A DNA stretch of 64,000 nucleotides. Origin: JAWWPY01 sp963822825. Its GTDB lineage: Bacteria; Actinomycetota; Actinomycetes; Streptosporangiales; Streptosporangiaceae. Under the pieces are notes generated by a model. That model was given only the letters and a program-made list of their open reading frames with translations, had not been told where the DNA came from and ran no database searches. Location: positions 124,001-188,000 of the forward strand of contig CAWGIW010000002.1 in assembly GCA_963822825.1 (NCBI GenBank). Direction: 5' to 3'. A program made the position numbers and the translations under genes. Of the stretch, positions 1-9,002 are shown in pieces. How positions within the stretch are numbered: position 1 is the first letter of the stretch; each line of letters starts with the position of its first letter.

Positions 1-830
1 CGTTATCGTGGTCGGTCAACTCGCTGAGGGCCCGCCACTTCGTGTCGGACTCGATGCGGGCCTGGTCCGCAGCGGCGGCGTAGCGCACGGCGTCGCTGCC
101 CAGCAGCAGCCGCAGCGACGGGGCATCGAGCTCGGTGAGCCGCAAGATGACCTGAGCCGCCTTGGCGGGGTCTCCGGCCTGCTGGCCCGCGTGTTCCCCG
201 ATCATCCGGACCCCGCGCGCCGACCGTTGGCTGATAGGGCTCGCTGACGGGCGGGATGGTCATCGACGAGCCGGCCCAGTCGGTGCGGAACCCACCCGGC
301 TCGATGATGGTGACCTTGATCCCGAACGGGGCGACTTCCTGGGCGAGGACCCCGGAGAACCCCTCGACGGCCCATTTCGCGCTCTGGTAGGCGGCCAGTC
401 CGACGCTGGTGACGCGCCCGCCGACCGAGGAGATCTGGATGATGTGCCCGGAGCCCTGCTCGCGCAGGACGGGCACGGCGGCTTTGGTGACGTGAACGAC
501 GCCGTAGAAGTTGGTGTCGATCTGGGCCCGGAAGTCATCGAGGGTCACGTCCTCGATGGACGCCACGTCCGCGTAGCCGGCGTTGTTGACCACGACATCC
601 AGGCGGCCGAAGCGCTCGACCGCCGCGCGCACGGCCCTGCGCGCGGCGGCTGGATCGGTCACGTCCAGCGCGACCGGAAGCACCTGCCCGGGGCAGCGAG
701 CCGCCAGGTCGGCCAGCTGCTCGGGGCGGCGGGCGGTGGCCACGATCTGGTGCCCGGCCGATGCCACCGCCTCGGCCAGGCTCCGGCCGAGCCCCCGGGA
801 GCTGCCTGTGACGAGCCACACCTTCGCCAT
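1..830 (-). CDS. SDR family oxidoreductase, frameshifted and cut by the window edge
   Basis: Short-chain dehydrogenase/reductase, a cytosolic NAD(P)H-dependent oxidoreductase of unknown substrate. The start chosen is the ATG at 828-830, directly before the Rossmann motif TGSSRGLG. NNAG, the catalytic Ser in QISSVGG and YQSAK all follow, so the catalytic core is intact. After SEPYQPTVGAR the frame changes: dropping one C from the CCCC run at 211-214 restores VRMIGEHAGQQAGDPAKAA, a typical C-terminal segment of the family, which then runs off the left edge without a stop. The frame break is most likely a one-base sequence error. The gene diverges from a TetR regulator and shares its operators, so it is probably the repressed target. 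Confidence 0.85.
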
Positions 831-851
831 GATGACGAACACCTTCCATTC

Positions 852-1013
852 GACTGACTGGTTAGTTGAAGCTAAACCCGGGCGCTGCCAGCCTGCCAAC
901 TATTCAGTTAGTTAGCTGGCTCGGGCTGGCTCGGGGTGGCTCGGGGCGGCTCGGGCTGGCTCGGGGTGGCTAGCTAGCCAGCCATGTCAACTATTCAGTT
1001 AGTTAGGTAAACT
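852..1013. promoter_or_regulatory. Divergent control region with three copies of a TetR-type operator
   Basis: CAACTATTCAGTTAGTTAG occurs exactly twice, at 897-915 and 988-1006. A third, inverted and diverged copy, ACTGACTGGTTAGTTG, lies at 852-867 near the SDR start (13 of 16 matches). The 988-1006 copy abuts TAAACT (1008-1013), a possible -10 box. Transcription from it would begin close to the ATG at 1020, giving a leaderless TetR mRNA. This arrangement fits autorepression and repression of the divergent SDR. The operator assignment is inference from position and repetition. Confidence 0.65.
921..970. repeat. Five tandem 10-bp units between operators
   Basis: Five consecutive decamers of the form TCGGGNNGGC, where the two variable bases are CT, GT, CG or similar, lie between the two exact operator copies. 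The period is close to one helical turn, so the units may only set the spacing or may have arisen by slippage. No function is evident. Confidence 0.8.
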
Positions 1014-1019
1014 GCGGGC

Positions 1020-1592
1020 ATGGCGGGGGACGCGCAGGCGACACGGCGCAGGCTGCTGGACGCGGCCGCGCAGGAGTTCGCCGCGCGCGGGATCGCCGGC
1101 GCCCGGGTGGACCGCATCGCCGAGGTCGCCAGGTCCAACAAGGCGCAGATCTATCATTACTTCGGAAGCAAGGACCAGCTGTTCGACGCCGTGTTCAACA
1201 GCCTCGTCGCCGACACGCTCCACGAGGTGCCGATCGACGTGACGGATCTGGCTGAGTACGCCGGCCGGCTATTCGACCGCTACGAGCAGCACCCGCAGGT
1301 CCCCCGGCTGGCCACCTGGTACCGCCTCGAACGGGCCGGGACGCACGCACCGCTGGAGGCGATAGTGAAGAGCAACCGCGACAAGGTGGACGCGATCGCC
1401 CGCGCCCAGCGGTCAGGGGACCTTCCGTCCCAGGTCGCGGCGGCCGACCTGCTCGCCCTGGTGCTGGCGCTGGCGGCCATGTGGACCTCGATCACGCCCG
1501 AGTTCACCGAACTGGTCGCTACGCATACCGCCGCCGACCGGCGCCGTGTGATCACCGACGCGGTCGCCGCGGTGCTGGCCAACCGCGGATGA
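1020..1592 (+). CDS. TetR family transcriptional regulator
   Basis: A 190-residue repressor of the TetR family. Residues 8-55 form the DNA-binding domain, with a helix-turn-helix ending in the typical NKAQIYHYFGSKDQLFDAV. The C-terminal two thirds is the ligand-binding and dimerisation domain, and its ligand cannot be predicted. The ATG at 1020 fits the domain start exactly and has no Shine-Dalgarno, consistent with a leaderless transcript from TAAACT at 1008-1013. It diverges from the SDR gene and overlaps the following JetD-like gene by ATGA. Three operator copies lie upstream, so it most likely controls itself, the SDR and the gene behind it. Confidence 0.93.
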   Translation: MAGDAQATRRRLLDAAAQEFAARGIAGARVDRIAEVARSNKAQIYHYFGSKDQLFDAVFNSLVADTLHEVPIDVTDLAEYAGRLFDRYEQHPQVPRLATWYRLERAGTHAPLEAIVKSNRDKVDAIARAQRSGDLPSQVAAADLLALVLALAAMWTSITPEFTELVATHTAADRRRVITDAVAAVLANRG

Positions 1593-2869
1593 CCAGCACC
1601 CAGGACGGCATCGACCGATTCCGCCGGCCAGAGTACCGGCGGCTGCTCGCGGCAGCCCGGCGCTCGCTGGAACACACCGGCGGTGACCTGGGCCGCAGCG
1701 TGGCCGTCGCCAGTCCCAACGAGGCCGAACGCAAAGCGATCATCAGCGTGACCGGGCACTACCGGCCCCCGGTGGCGGGCCGGGTCCCCGTTCGCCTCAC
1801 CGACCTTGACGAGGCCGCCCGGGAGGCCACCGGCCTCACCCTGCGCGACCTGCTGGCGCGGCTCGCCGCGCCGCCGGCGAATCAGCACGCCGGCCCGACG
1901 GAGGATATGGCAGTGGCGGCCGTGATTCGTTGGGCCGAATGTAGTTCATTGATGTCCTCGGCCGCGTGGTATGCCTCGTGGCTCGACAGCGTGCGGGGGG
2001 GCGTGGCAGCCTGGCGGCCGCACGAGCTTGAGCAGGCAGTACGGGTGCTCGAGTACCTGACGAGCCGGGCGGGGGACCGTGCGCCGGTCATGCTGGGCAC
2101 GGTGGCCGAGGCGGTCACCGGGGACGCCGGGGCCCTCAGCGACGGGACGGCGCTGTCCGCGCTGGTGATGGGCGCGCTGGCGGCCCGCGGCGGGGAGGCC
2201 GCGCCACGGTCGGCGGCAGGCGGGCGGTGGTTGTGGGATTCCGCCGACGTGGTGGCCGACGACCTGGCCAGCCGGGTGCTGGTGCTGAACCTGGCCGCGG
2301 ACGGGACCGGCCTCGGTGAATGGCTCACCGGCGCGGCGCGGTTCGGGACCCCGTTCTACGTCACCCTGCACCAGCTCGCGGCCCATCCACCGCGGATCCA
2401 CCCAGGAACCGTGTACGCATGCCAGCACCGGGCGGTGTTCCGTCGCGCCGCGGCCGACCTGGCGGTGGCCAGCGCGCCGCTGCTGTGCGCCGAGGGCCGG
2501 CCATCCGCCGCGTTCCGGCGGCTCGCCGAGATCATCGCCATGGGGGGTGGCGAGCTGCGCTATCACGGCGATTTTGACTGGCTGGGAGTCACCGTCGCCG
2601 CCACCCTGATCGACCGCTACCAGGCCACCGCCTGGCGGATGACCGCCACCGACTACCTGGCCGGCGCGGGGAGCCTGGCCACGGGCGGGCTGGCCACGGG
2701 GGGGCTGGCCACGGGGGGGCTGGCCGGCGCGGGGCAGGCGCTCACCGGCACGCCGCGGCCCACGCCGTGGGACCCGGGGCTCGCCACGGCCATGCGGCAG
2801 ACGGGTCTCGCCGTGCCCGAGGAGAACGTGACGGATCAGCTGATCGGCGATCTGCGGCGCGGAGACTGA
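1589..2869 (+). CDS. TIGR02679/JetD-like protein (DUF3323-DUF2399), orphan
   Basis: A 426-residue protein resembling the TIGR02679 family, whose C-terminal DUF2399 is a TOPRIM-like nuclease domain; the segment GGELRYHGDFDWLG and the ending PWDPGLATAMRQTGLAVPEE are characteristic. In established Wadjet type II systems this family is JetD, the nuclease subunit beside JetA, JetB and the SMC-like JetC. None of those partners is present here: the neighbours are TetR and a degraded wecB. The start ATG at 1589 overlaps the TetR stop, so the two are translationally coupled. An in-frame LATGG repeat lies at about residues 363-380. Whether it still cleaves DNA alone is unknown. Confidence 0.75.
   Translation: MTSTQDGIDRFRRPEYRRLLAAARRSLEHTGGDLGRSVAVASPNEAERKAIISVTGHYRPPVAGRVPVRLTDLDEAAREATGLTLRDLLARLAAPPANQHAGPTEDMAVAAVIRWAECSSLMSSAAWYASWLDSVRGGVAAWRPHELEQAVRVLEYLTSRAGDRAPVMLGTVAEAVTGDAGALSDGTALSALVMGALAARGGEAAPRSAAGGRWLWDSADVVADDLASRVLVLNLAADGTGLGEWLTGAARFGTPFYVTLHQLAAHPPRIHPGTVYACQHRAVFRRAAADLAVASAPLLCAEGRPSAAFRRLAEIIAMGGGELRYHGDFDWLGVTVAATLIDRYQATAWRMTATDYLAGAGSLATGGLATGGLATGGLAGAGQALTGTPRPTPWDPGLATAMRQTGLAVPEENVTDQLIGDLRRGD
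2675..2729 (+). repeat. 15-bp in-frame tandem repeat inside the JetD-like gene
   Basis: CTGGCCACGGG(G/C)GGG recurs at 2675, 2690, 2705 and 2720 with a 15-bp period, encoding repeated LATGG. Copy-number change would add or remove five residues without breaking the frame. Confidence 0.85.
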
Positions 2870-2888
2870 CCGGCTGGTCCGCGAGGGC

Positions 2889-2958
2889 GGGCTGACCGGC
2901 GGGGGCGGGCTGACCGGCGGGGTCGGGCTGACCGGCGGGCGGGCTGACCGGCGGGGGC
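2889..2958. repeat. Four-copy 16-18 bp tandem repeat downstream of the JetD-like gene
   Basis: GGGCTGACCGGC begins at 2889, 2907, 2925 and 2941, each copy followed by G-rich spacer. The array starts about 20 bp after the stop at 2869. No hairpin or protein is supported. The rest of the gap to 3134 is less GC-rich and probably holds the promoter of the next gene, but no convincing -35/-10 pair was found. Confidence 0.8.
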
Positions 2959-3134
2959 GCTGAGCCGAACTGCGGCCCGGCCAAACGCACAAACCCCCCA
3001 TAGCGGACTCAGAACATCTAAAGTTTGCCCACTGTTTACCTGATGGCCATAAAGCGCCCGTTCCGTCCTAAGAGTGCCTTTGTCGGTAAGCCATATCCGC
3101 TGAGCAGTTCGTCCGAGAAGGAAGCGACACGCCA

Positions 3135-4423
3135 ATGACGGGGTCGGTAAGGTCCGTTGCGACGGGGGCGTCCGCAGCCAGGGCCACGCGCAAGATCATG
3201 GTCATCTACGGCACCCGGCCTGAGGCGGTAAAGGTTGCGCCGCTGATCCGCAGGCCTCGACGCGGTCCGCCTGATTCACCCCGGTGGTCGCGGTCACCGC
3301 GCAGCACCGCGTCGATGCTCGACCAGGTCAACGAGGTCTTCGGCATCAAGCCCGAATTCGACCTCGACATCCACCGCCCCGGGCAGACCCTCACCGAGAT
3401 CACGACCCGCGCGCTGCACGGCGTCCAGGCGCTGCTGGCCGAGGAGCGCCCCGATGCGGTCGTGGTGCAGGGCGACACGACCACGGTGTTCGCCGCCGCG
3501 CTCGCGGCCTTCTACGAGCAGATCCCGGTCGTGCACCTGGAGGCGGGGCTGCGCACCGGACGACCCCTACTCGCCCTACCCGGAGGAGATCAACCGGCGG
3601 CTGGCGACCCAGCTCACCGCGCTGCATCTGGCGCCCGACCGCCACGAGCAAGGCCAACCTGCTGCCGAGAAGGTCGACCCGGCCGAGGTCGTGGTGACCG
3701 GGAACACCGTCATCGACGCGCTGCTCTGGGCTGTGGCCCGCCAGTGCGACTACGGCGAGCCGCGCGCTGGCCGACCTGGACGCCAGCCGCCGCCCGGTGC
3801 TGCTGGTCACCGCGCACCGGCGGGAGTCGTGGGGCGATCCGCTGCGCGCGATAGGCCGCGCACTGGCCCGCATCGCGGCCGAGCACCGCGATCTGCGCAT
3901 CGTGTTCCCGATCCACCGCAACCCGACGGTCCGGGACGCGATCCTGCCCAGCCTCGCGCGACCTGCCGAACGTCATCGGTGACCGAGCCGCTGCCCTACG
4001 GCGGATTCGCGCGGCTGATGAACCGGGCCAGCGTCATCCTCACCGACAGCGGCGGGGTGCAGGAGGAAGGCCCCAGCCTGGGCAAGCCGGTGCTGGTCAT
4101 GCGGGACACCACCGAGCGGCCCGAGGCCGTGCGAGCGGGGACGGTCCGGCTGGTCGGCACCGATGAGGACCTCATCGTCGGATACGGTCGGCCGCCTGCT
4201 CACCGACCCGGCCGCCTACGCGGCGATGGCCAACGCGGTCAATCCGTACGGCGATGGCCGGGCCGCACGAGCGCGCGGTGGCCGCGCTCGCGCACCACTT
4301 CCGCCTCGGTCCACCCCCCGAAGAGTTCGACGCTGACGAATTCGACGCCGCCGGCATGGCGGGGCGGCCATCCCACCGGGATACAACAGCCTCCGCGCGG
4401 CCGTTCCCGCCGTCACCGCGTGA
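3135..4423 (+). pseudogene. wecB: UDP-N-acetylglucosamine 2-epimerase (non-hydrolysing), multiply frameshifted
   Basis: The intact enzyme interconverts UDP-GlcNAc and UDP-ManNAc in the cytosol for surface glycans. Pieces in all three forward frames rebuild it in order: IYGTRPEAVKVAPLI, QGDTTTVFAAALA, HLEAGLRTG, DPYSPYPEEINRR, TAHRRESWG, FPIHRNP and SGGVQEEGPSLGKPVLVMR. Shifts fall near 3250, 3281, 3312, 3558, 3638, 3668, 3765, 3955, 3978, 4178 and 4262, and nearly all need one base removed. The likely end is the TGA at 4421 after a tail reading GYNSLRAAVPAVTA. The start ATG is preceded by GAAGGAAG. Conserved motifs survive in every fragment, so poor local sequence quality is more likely than an old pseudogene. 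Confidence 0.85.
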
Positions 4424-4478
4424 AGAACCCGCTCACCGTCAGTCACCGCACCGTAGCAGGGGGAAGGAAGTTCGTACC

Positions 4479-6396
4479 ATGCGTCACTATCGTCTTCTGG
4501 TCGCGGTCGCGGTCGCGGCCGCGGTCGCGCTCGCGGCTCCGCTAACCGCCGCGAGCAGCACCGGCCGGCGCCAGGCCCGCCGCGGAGCAGACGCCCGCTC
4601 GGGGCGCCTGGCGGCTACCGCGGCCCGGTCCTGCCCGCTCCGCCTAAACCACCGGCACGGCCTGCCGAAACAGCGGAAGGGCTACCGGGCACCCACCATG
4701 CGCCCCAAGCGCCGTGGTCACCAGATAACGGCCGCGACCGAGACGGCCGCGGTGACCCTCGCCAGGCCCGCCGTTACCCCGCCGCCGCAGGCGAAGACCT
4801 GGGGCAGCGGGTCAGCGACCACGCTGGTCGTCTACGACAGCACGAACACCTGGGGGTGGCTGGGTGAGCTGTACGCGATCGGGGCCGGCAACCTCGCCAC
4901 GCACTTCGGCACGGTGACCGCGGAGCCGGTGGTCGACTACGTCTCCGGCCAGGTGAACAGTTATACCGCGACGGTCTACATTGGCTCGACCTACAACGAG
5001 CCGATCCCGCAGACATTCCTCAACGACGTGCTCTCGACCACCAAGCCGGTGATATGGATCGGCGACAACATCTGGCAGCTCACCGGGACCTCGGGAAGCG
5101 CCGCCGACACGGCGTTTGAGGCGGCCTACGGCTGGGATCCGTCCACGTCGTACTTCGACTCCGTGGACACGGTCGCCTCCGTTGGCTACAAGTCCCAGAC
5201 GTTCACCCGGAACACTCTGGCCACCGGCGGCATCCTCGCACCACACATCACCACGGCTTCGCAGGTGAGCGTGCTGGCCTCGGCGAACTGCACCTCATCG
5301 GGCTCACCGGTGAACTGCAATGGGATCGCGCAGACCGCGGGCACCGACGTTCCCGTGGGCGATCCACTCCAGCAACCTCATGTACATCGGCGAAGTGCCG
5401 TTCTCGTATATGTCACTCACCGATCGTTACGTCGCGTTCGCCGACCTCCTGTTCGACGACCTCGCCCCCACGGCGACGCCCAGCCACGAGGCGCTAGTCC
5501 GGATCGAGGACATCGGCCCGGCGTCCAACTCGGCGAACCTGACGTCGTTCGCCAACTACCTGAAGAGCCAGGGCGTGCCGTTCAGCGTCGCGGCGATCCC
5601 CGACTACCTGGACCCGAACGGGGCCCTTAACAACGGCGTGCCGGTGTCGGAGACACTGGCCCAGGTGCCCGCGATGGTGAGCGCGCTGAAGACCTCGGTG
5701 GCGGATGGCGGCATCCTGATCCAGCACGGCTACACGCACCAGTACTCGAACATCCCCAACCCGTTCACCGGAGTCAGCGGCGACGACTTCGAGTTCTACC
5801 GCGCCCAGTGCTCCACCACGTCGAGCCCCCCGTACAACTTCGTGGCGCCGTGCGCGAACACGGATTCCGTCATCGAGGAGGGGCCGCTGCCCGGCGACTC
5901 GCAGTCGTTCGCCGCAGGCCGGACAACCACCGGCCGGGCCCTGTTCAAGGCGGCCGGCCTGCCGACGCCGACGATCTGGACCACCCCGCAGTACGCGGCC
6001 TCGGCCGCGGATTACGCCGGGATCGGCCAGACCTACACGACCCGGTATGAGCAGGAGTTGTTCTTCGGCGGGGAGCTGACTGGCGGGGCGATCAACTACT
6101 CGCACGTGTTCGGCCAGTTCTTCCCCTACGAGGTGGACGACGTGTACGGGACGACGATCGTCCCGGAGAACCTCGGCGACTACGAGACGACCGCGCTGTT
6201 CGGCAACCCGGCGCGCTCCGCGCAGGACATCATCAACGAAGCTCAGCAGAACCTCGCCGTCACGCAGGGCGTGGCCAGCTTCTTCATCCATTCCGACGAT
6301 GACCCGCTGTCAGTTCTCCAGCAGGTCGTCACGGGGATCAAGGCACTCGGCTACACGTTCGTGAGCCCATCGAGCCTGATCTCCACGAACGGCTGA
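4479..6396 (+). CDS. Secreted DUF2334 (polysaccharide-deacetylase-like) protein, one frameshift
   Basis: The ATG at 4479 follows GGAAGGAAG. It opens a protein with an Ala/Val-rich signal peptide (about residues 1-27) and a basic, low-complexity stretch to about residue 110. The segment TTLVVYDSTNTWGWLGELYA begins the DUF2334 region, which continues after a frame change at 5352-5354 (one extra C in CCC) as WAIHSSNLMYIGEVPFSY. The second half carries LVRIEDIGPASN, FSVAAIPDYLDP, LIQHGYTHQYSN and SFFIHSDDD, the usual metal and substrate elements of this deacetylase-like fold. YdaL-type relatives are linked to exopolysaccharide synthesis. It follows wecB on the same strand, so a role in extracellular glycan processing is plausible. 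Confidence 0.8.
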
Positions 6397-6520
6397 CCCA
6401 GGTTGTGCCGGACCTTACCGCTTGGTTACGGCCAGGCCGGCGGTGGGAATGCGCAGAACCGTCTCATTAGTGTCATACGCGGGAGGATCGTCTCGGGTTT
6501 CGCCTGGGAGGACTTCAGCG

Positions 6521-7568
6521 GTGAAGGTGAAGGAGCGGGTCAGGCACGTGAGTACGCGTTTGGTCGTCCATCCGTCCTGGCTGCGCCGTGGCGCCGCCAG
6601 CGCCGTCAGTGTGCTCGCCGCTGGGGCGCTGGCCAGCTTCGCCGCAGCGGCCGGAGCGGCACCGCAGCCGACGGTCACCCAGGTCCAGCAGAAGGTCAGC
6701 CATCTCACCTCACAGCTGGACCAGGCCGCCCAGCAGTACGACCAGACGGCGCAGGAACTGGCCAGCGCCCGGCAGCAGCTCACCCTGGTTCGACCGGGAG
6801 GTGAACCAGGCCCAGGCCAGGTTCGCGTCGATGCGCGCCGAGATCGCAGCGATCGCGACCGACGCTTATGAGAGCGGCAACATGGGCTCGGTGGGCGCGC
6901 TGCTGACGGCGAACAACCCGCAGGCTGTCCTGTCCCAGGCATCGGCCCTGCTGCAGCTGTCCAGCGAGAGGTCCGCCCAGGTGAGCCAGTTCGTCTCGGC
7001 GGCGCGCCAGCTCGAGGCCGCCCAGCAGATGGCGCGCCGTACCGAGGCGGGGATCGCCGTCCTCAGCAGGCAGCGCCTGACGCGCAAGAACGCCATCGGC
7101 AAGACCCTGGCCCAGCAGACGGCTCTGCTGGCCACGCTCACCGCGCAACAGCAAGCGGCGGCCACGGTCGGCGGCGGCGGCACCACGTCGGCGGTCTACA
7201 CCGGGCCGACCAGTACCCAGGCGGAGAAGGCGGTCGCGTTCGCCTACGCCCAGCTGGGCAAGCCCTATCAATGGGGTGCCACCGGCCCCGACTCCTACGA
7301 CTGCTCCGGCCTTGTCCAGGCGGCCTGGGCGTGGGCCGGGATCGCCATCCCCCGTGACACCTACGAGCAGGTAGCGGGGCTTCCGGCGGTACCGCTGTCC
7401 AACCTCCAGCCCGGCGATCTGGTGTTCTTCGACGGTGACGGGCACGTGGCCATGTACGTCGGTGGTGACATGATCATCGACGCTCCGCGCACCGGCGAAC
7501 TCGTGCAGCGGGTCAGCCTGTCGGGGTCCTGGTACGCCGCGGCGGTCGACAGCGCCGCCCGGCCGTAA
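6521..7568 (+). CDS. NlpC/P60 family peptidoglycan endopeptidase, one frameshift
   Basis: A secreted cell-wall hydrolase expected to cut the D-Glu/DAP stem-peptide bond. GTG at 6521 was chosen because GGGAGG lies at 6506-6511. A signal peptide (about residues 14-45) is followed by a Gln/Ala-rich coiled coil, then by the NlpC/P60 domain with the catalytic Cys in DSYDCSGLVQAAW and the His in GDGHVAMYVGG. The third position reads IIDAPRTG. The frame shifts near 6786-6795, between QQLTLV and FDREVNQAQA, and one extra base is enough to explain it. The architecture matches RipA-like hydrolases. The upstream region was checked for a c-di-AMP riboswitch and none was convincing. Confidence 0.87.
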
Positions 7569-7654
7569 CCCGCTCGTAGGTTCTCATCGTAAATGGCGCT
7601 TTCTCATAAGATCTGACGCCTATCTGGCGCCTGCGCCGGCCTCCTGGGATCTTG

Positions 7655-7702
7655 TTGACGACGGCTGCTTGCTGCTCTAGTGTCTTAGGTATCTAAAACA
7701 CT
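7655..7702 (+). promoter_or_regulatory. Promoter with overlapping GntR/YtrA-type operator
   Basis: TTGACG (7655-7660) and TAGTGT (7678-7683) are separated by 17 bp. The inverted repeat AGTGTCTTAG (7679-7688), GTAT, CTAAAACACT (7693-7702) covers the -10 box and start region, with one mismatch in ten pairs. YtrA-subfamily GntR regulators are known to bind AGTGT...ACACT palindromes. Autorepression of the GntR-ABC operon is therefore likely. Confidence 0.75.
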
Positions 7703-7716
7703 GGAGGGCCAGGACA

Positions 7717-8109
7717 GTGATTAGGTTCCGTGTGGATGGGCGGTCGGCGGCACCTCCGTACCTGCAGATCGTGCAGCAGGTTCGGCAGGCGCTCCGCATG
7801 GGGCTGATCGATGTGGGCGACCAGCTCCCGTCGGTCCGCGAGGTGGTCGCCGCCACCGCCATCAACCCGAACACGGTGCTCAAGGCCTACCGCGACCTGG
7901 AACGCGAAGGGCTGGTGGCCGCCGCGGCGGGCCGCGGCACGTTCGTGACCAGACGGCCGGACGGCCCGCCGCCCGGCACCCACGCGCGGCTCGGCCGCAG
8001 CCTGTCCCGCTGGGTGCGCGAGGCGCGCGCCGCGGGACTTGACGACGAGTCGATCGAATCGCTGCTGCGTATCACGCTGCGCGCCGCGGACGAGGAGGAG
8101 ATCGCATGA
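7717..8109 (+). CDS. GntR family regulator, YtrA subfamily
   Basis: A 130-residue DNA-binding protein with the winged helix at about residues 8-75 (PPYLQIVQQVRQALRMG, LPSVREVVAATAINPNTV) and only a short helical tail. That architecture is typical of the YtrA subfamily, which controls neighbouring ABC transporters. GTG at 7717 is preceded by GGAGGG at 7703-7708. It overlaps the ABC ATPase gene by ATGA and has a palindromic operator on its own promoter. Expected role: autorepressor of the three-gene transporter operon, released by an unknown cell-envelope signal. Confidence 0.93.
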   Translation: MIRFRVDGRSAAPPYLQIVQQVRQALRMGLIDVGDQLPSVREVVAATAINPNTVLKAYRDLEREGLVAAAAGRGTFVTRRPDGPPPGTHARLGRSLSRWVREARAAGLDDESIESLLRITLRAADEEEIA

Positions 8110-9002
8110 CCCCCGCCATCGAAACCCGCGGGCTGACCAAGCGGTACCGCCGCATCACCGCGTTGTCCGATTGCTCCATCACGGTTCCCGAGGGCCGGAT
8201 ATCCGCTCTCGTCGGGCCGAACGGCGCGGGCAAGACCACGCTGCTGCGGCTGCTGTCCGGGCTGGCCAGCCCGACCAGCGGCGAGGCCGCGATCCTCGGC
8301 GGCGCGCCGCGCCAGGACCCGGCCTTCCTCGCGGAGATCGGGTTCCTCGCGCAGGAGATCCCGCTGTACCGGCGGATGTCCGCCGAGGCCCACATCGGCA
8401 TCGGCGCGCACATGAACCCGCGCTGGGACGGCGAGTCGGTCAGGGACCGGCTGCGCGGGGTGCACATCGCACTGGACGCGGCCGTGGGCACGCTGTCCGG
8501 GGGCCAGCGTGCCCAGGTGGCGCTGGCGCTCACGCTGGCCAAGCGGCCGCGGGTCCTGCTGCTCGACGAGCCGGTCGCGGCGCTCGACCCGCTCGCCCGG
8601 CGGCACTTTCTCGGCACCCTCGCCGACGCGGTCGCGGCGGGAGGACTGACCGTCGTTTTGTCCTCGCATCTGGTCGCGGACATCGAGCGGGTCTGCGACC
8701 ACCTCATCCTGCTCGCGTCCTCCCGCGTCCAGCTCTGCGGGGACATCGAGGGCCTGCTGAACGAGCACCGGGTGCTCGTCGGCCCGCGGAAGGACACGAC
8801 GGCGATCGAACGGGACCACACCGTCGTGCAGACCGAACGGACCGCCCGGCAGACCACGATGCTCGTCCGGCTGAACGGCCCGGTCGCCGACCCGGGGTGG
8901 GAAGCCGAAGACGTCAGCCTGGAGGACATGGTGCTCGCCTACATGGGGGCCGACGCGGCCCCAGAGATCTCAGAGCTGACCGCCGCGGGAGGTAAGCGAT
9001 GA
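8106..9002 (+). CDS. ABC transporter ATP-binding protein
   Basis: A 298-residue cytosolic ATPase subunit. It carries Walker A GPNGAGKTT (about residue 39), Q-loop FLAQEIPLY, signature LSGGQRAQVALAL, Walker B RVLLLDEPVAALD and switch LSSHLV. The domain is followed by an about 75-residue C-terminal extension of the kind seen in antibiotic- or lantibiotic-type exporters. It starts inside the GntR stop (ATGA) and overlaps the permease start, so all three genes are translationally coupled. The substrate cannot be assigned. Membership of a YtrA-regulated set suggests drug or envelope-stress export. Confidence 0.93.
   Translation: MTPAIETRGLTKRYRRITALSDCSITVPEGRISALVGPNGAGKTTLLRLLSGLASPTSGEAAILGGAPRQDPAFLAEIGFLAQEIPLYRRMSAEAHIGIGAHMNPRWDGESVRDRLRGVHIALDAAVGTLSGGQRAQVALALTLAKRPRVLLLDEPVAALDPLARRHFLGTLADAVAAGGLTVVLSSHLVADIERVCDHLILLASSRVQLCGDIEGLLNEHRVLVGPRKDTTAIERDHTVVQTERTARQTTMLVRLNGPVADPGWEAEDVSLEDMVLAYMGADAAPEISELTAAGGKR

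Noticed and set aside
1946..3001. A 351-codon minus-strand frame opposite the JetD-like gene
   Set aside because: Pro/Arg-rich shadow of the real gene and of the downstream repeats, without domain motifs.
6397..6520. Possible c-di-AMP (ydaO-type) riboswitch before the NlpC/P60 gene, a usual place for one in actinobacteria
   Set aside because: None of the conserved blocks of that riboswitch could be found by eye, and the stretch is only about 120 bp.
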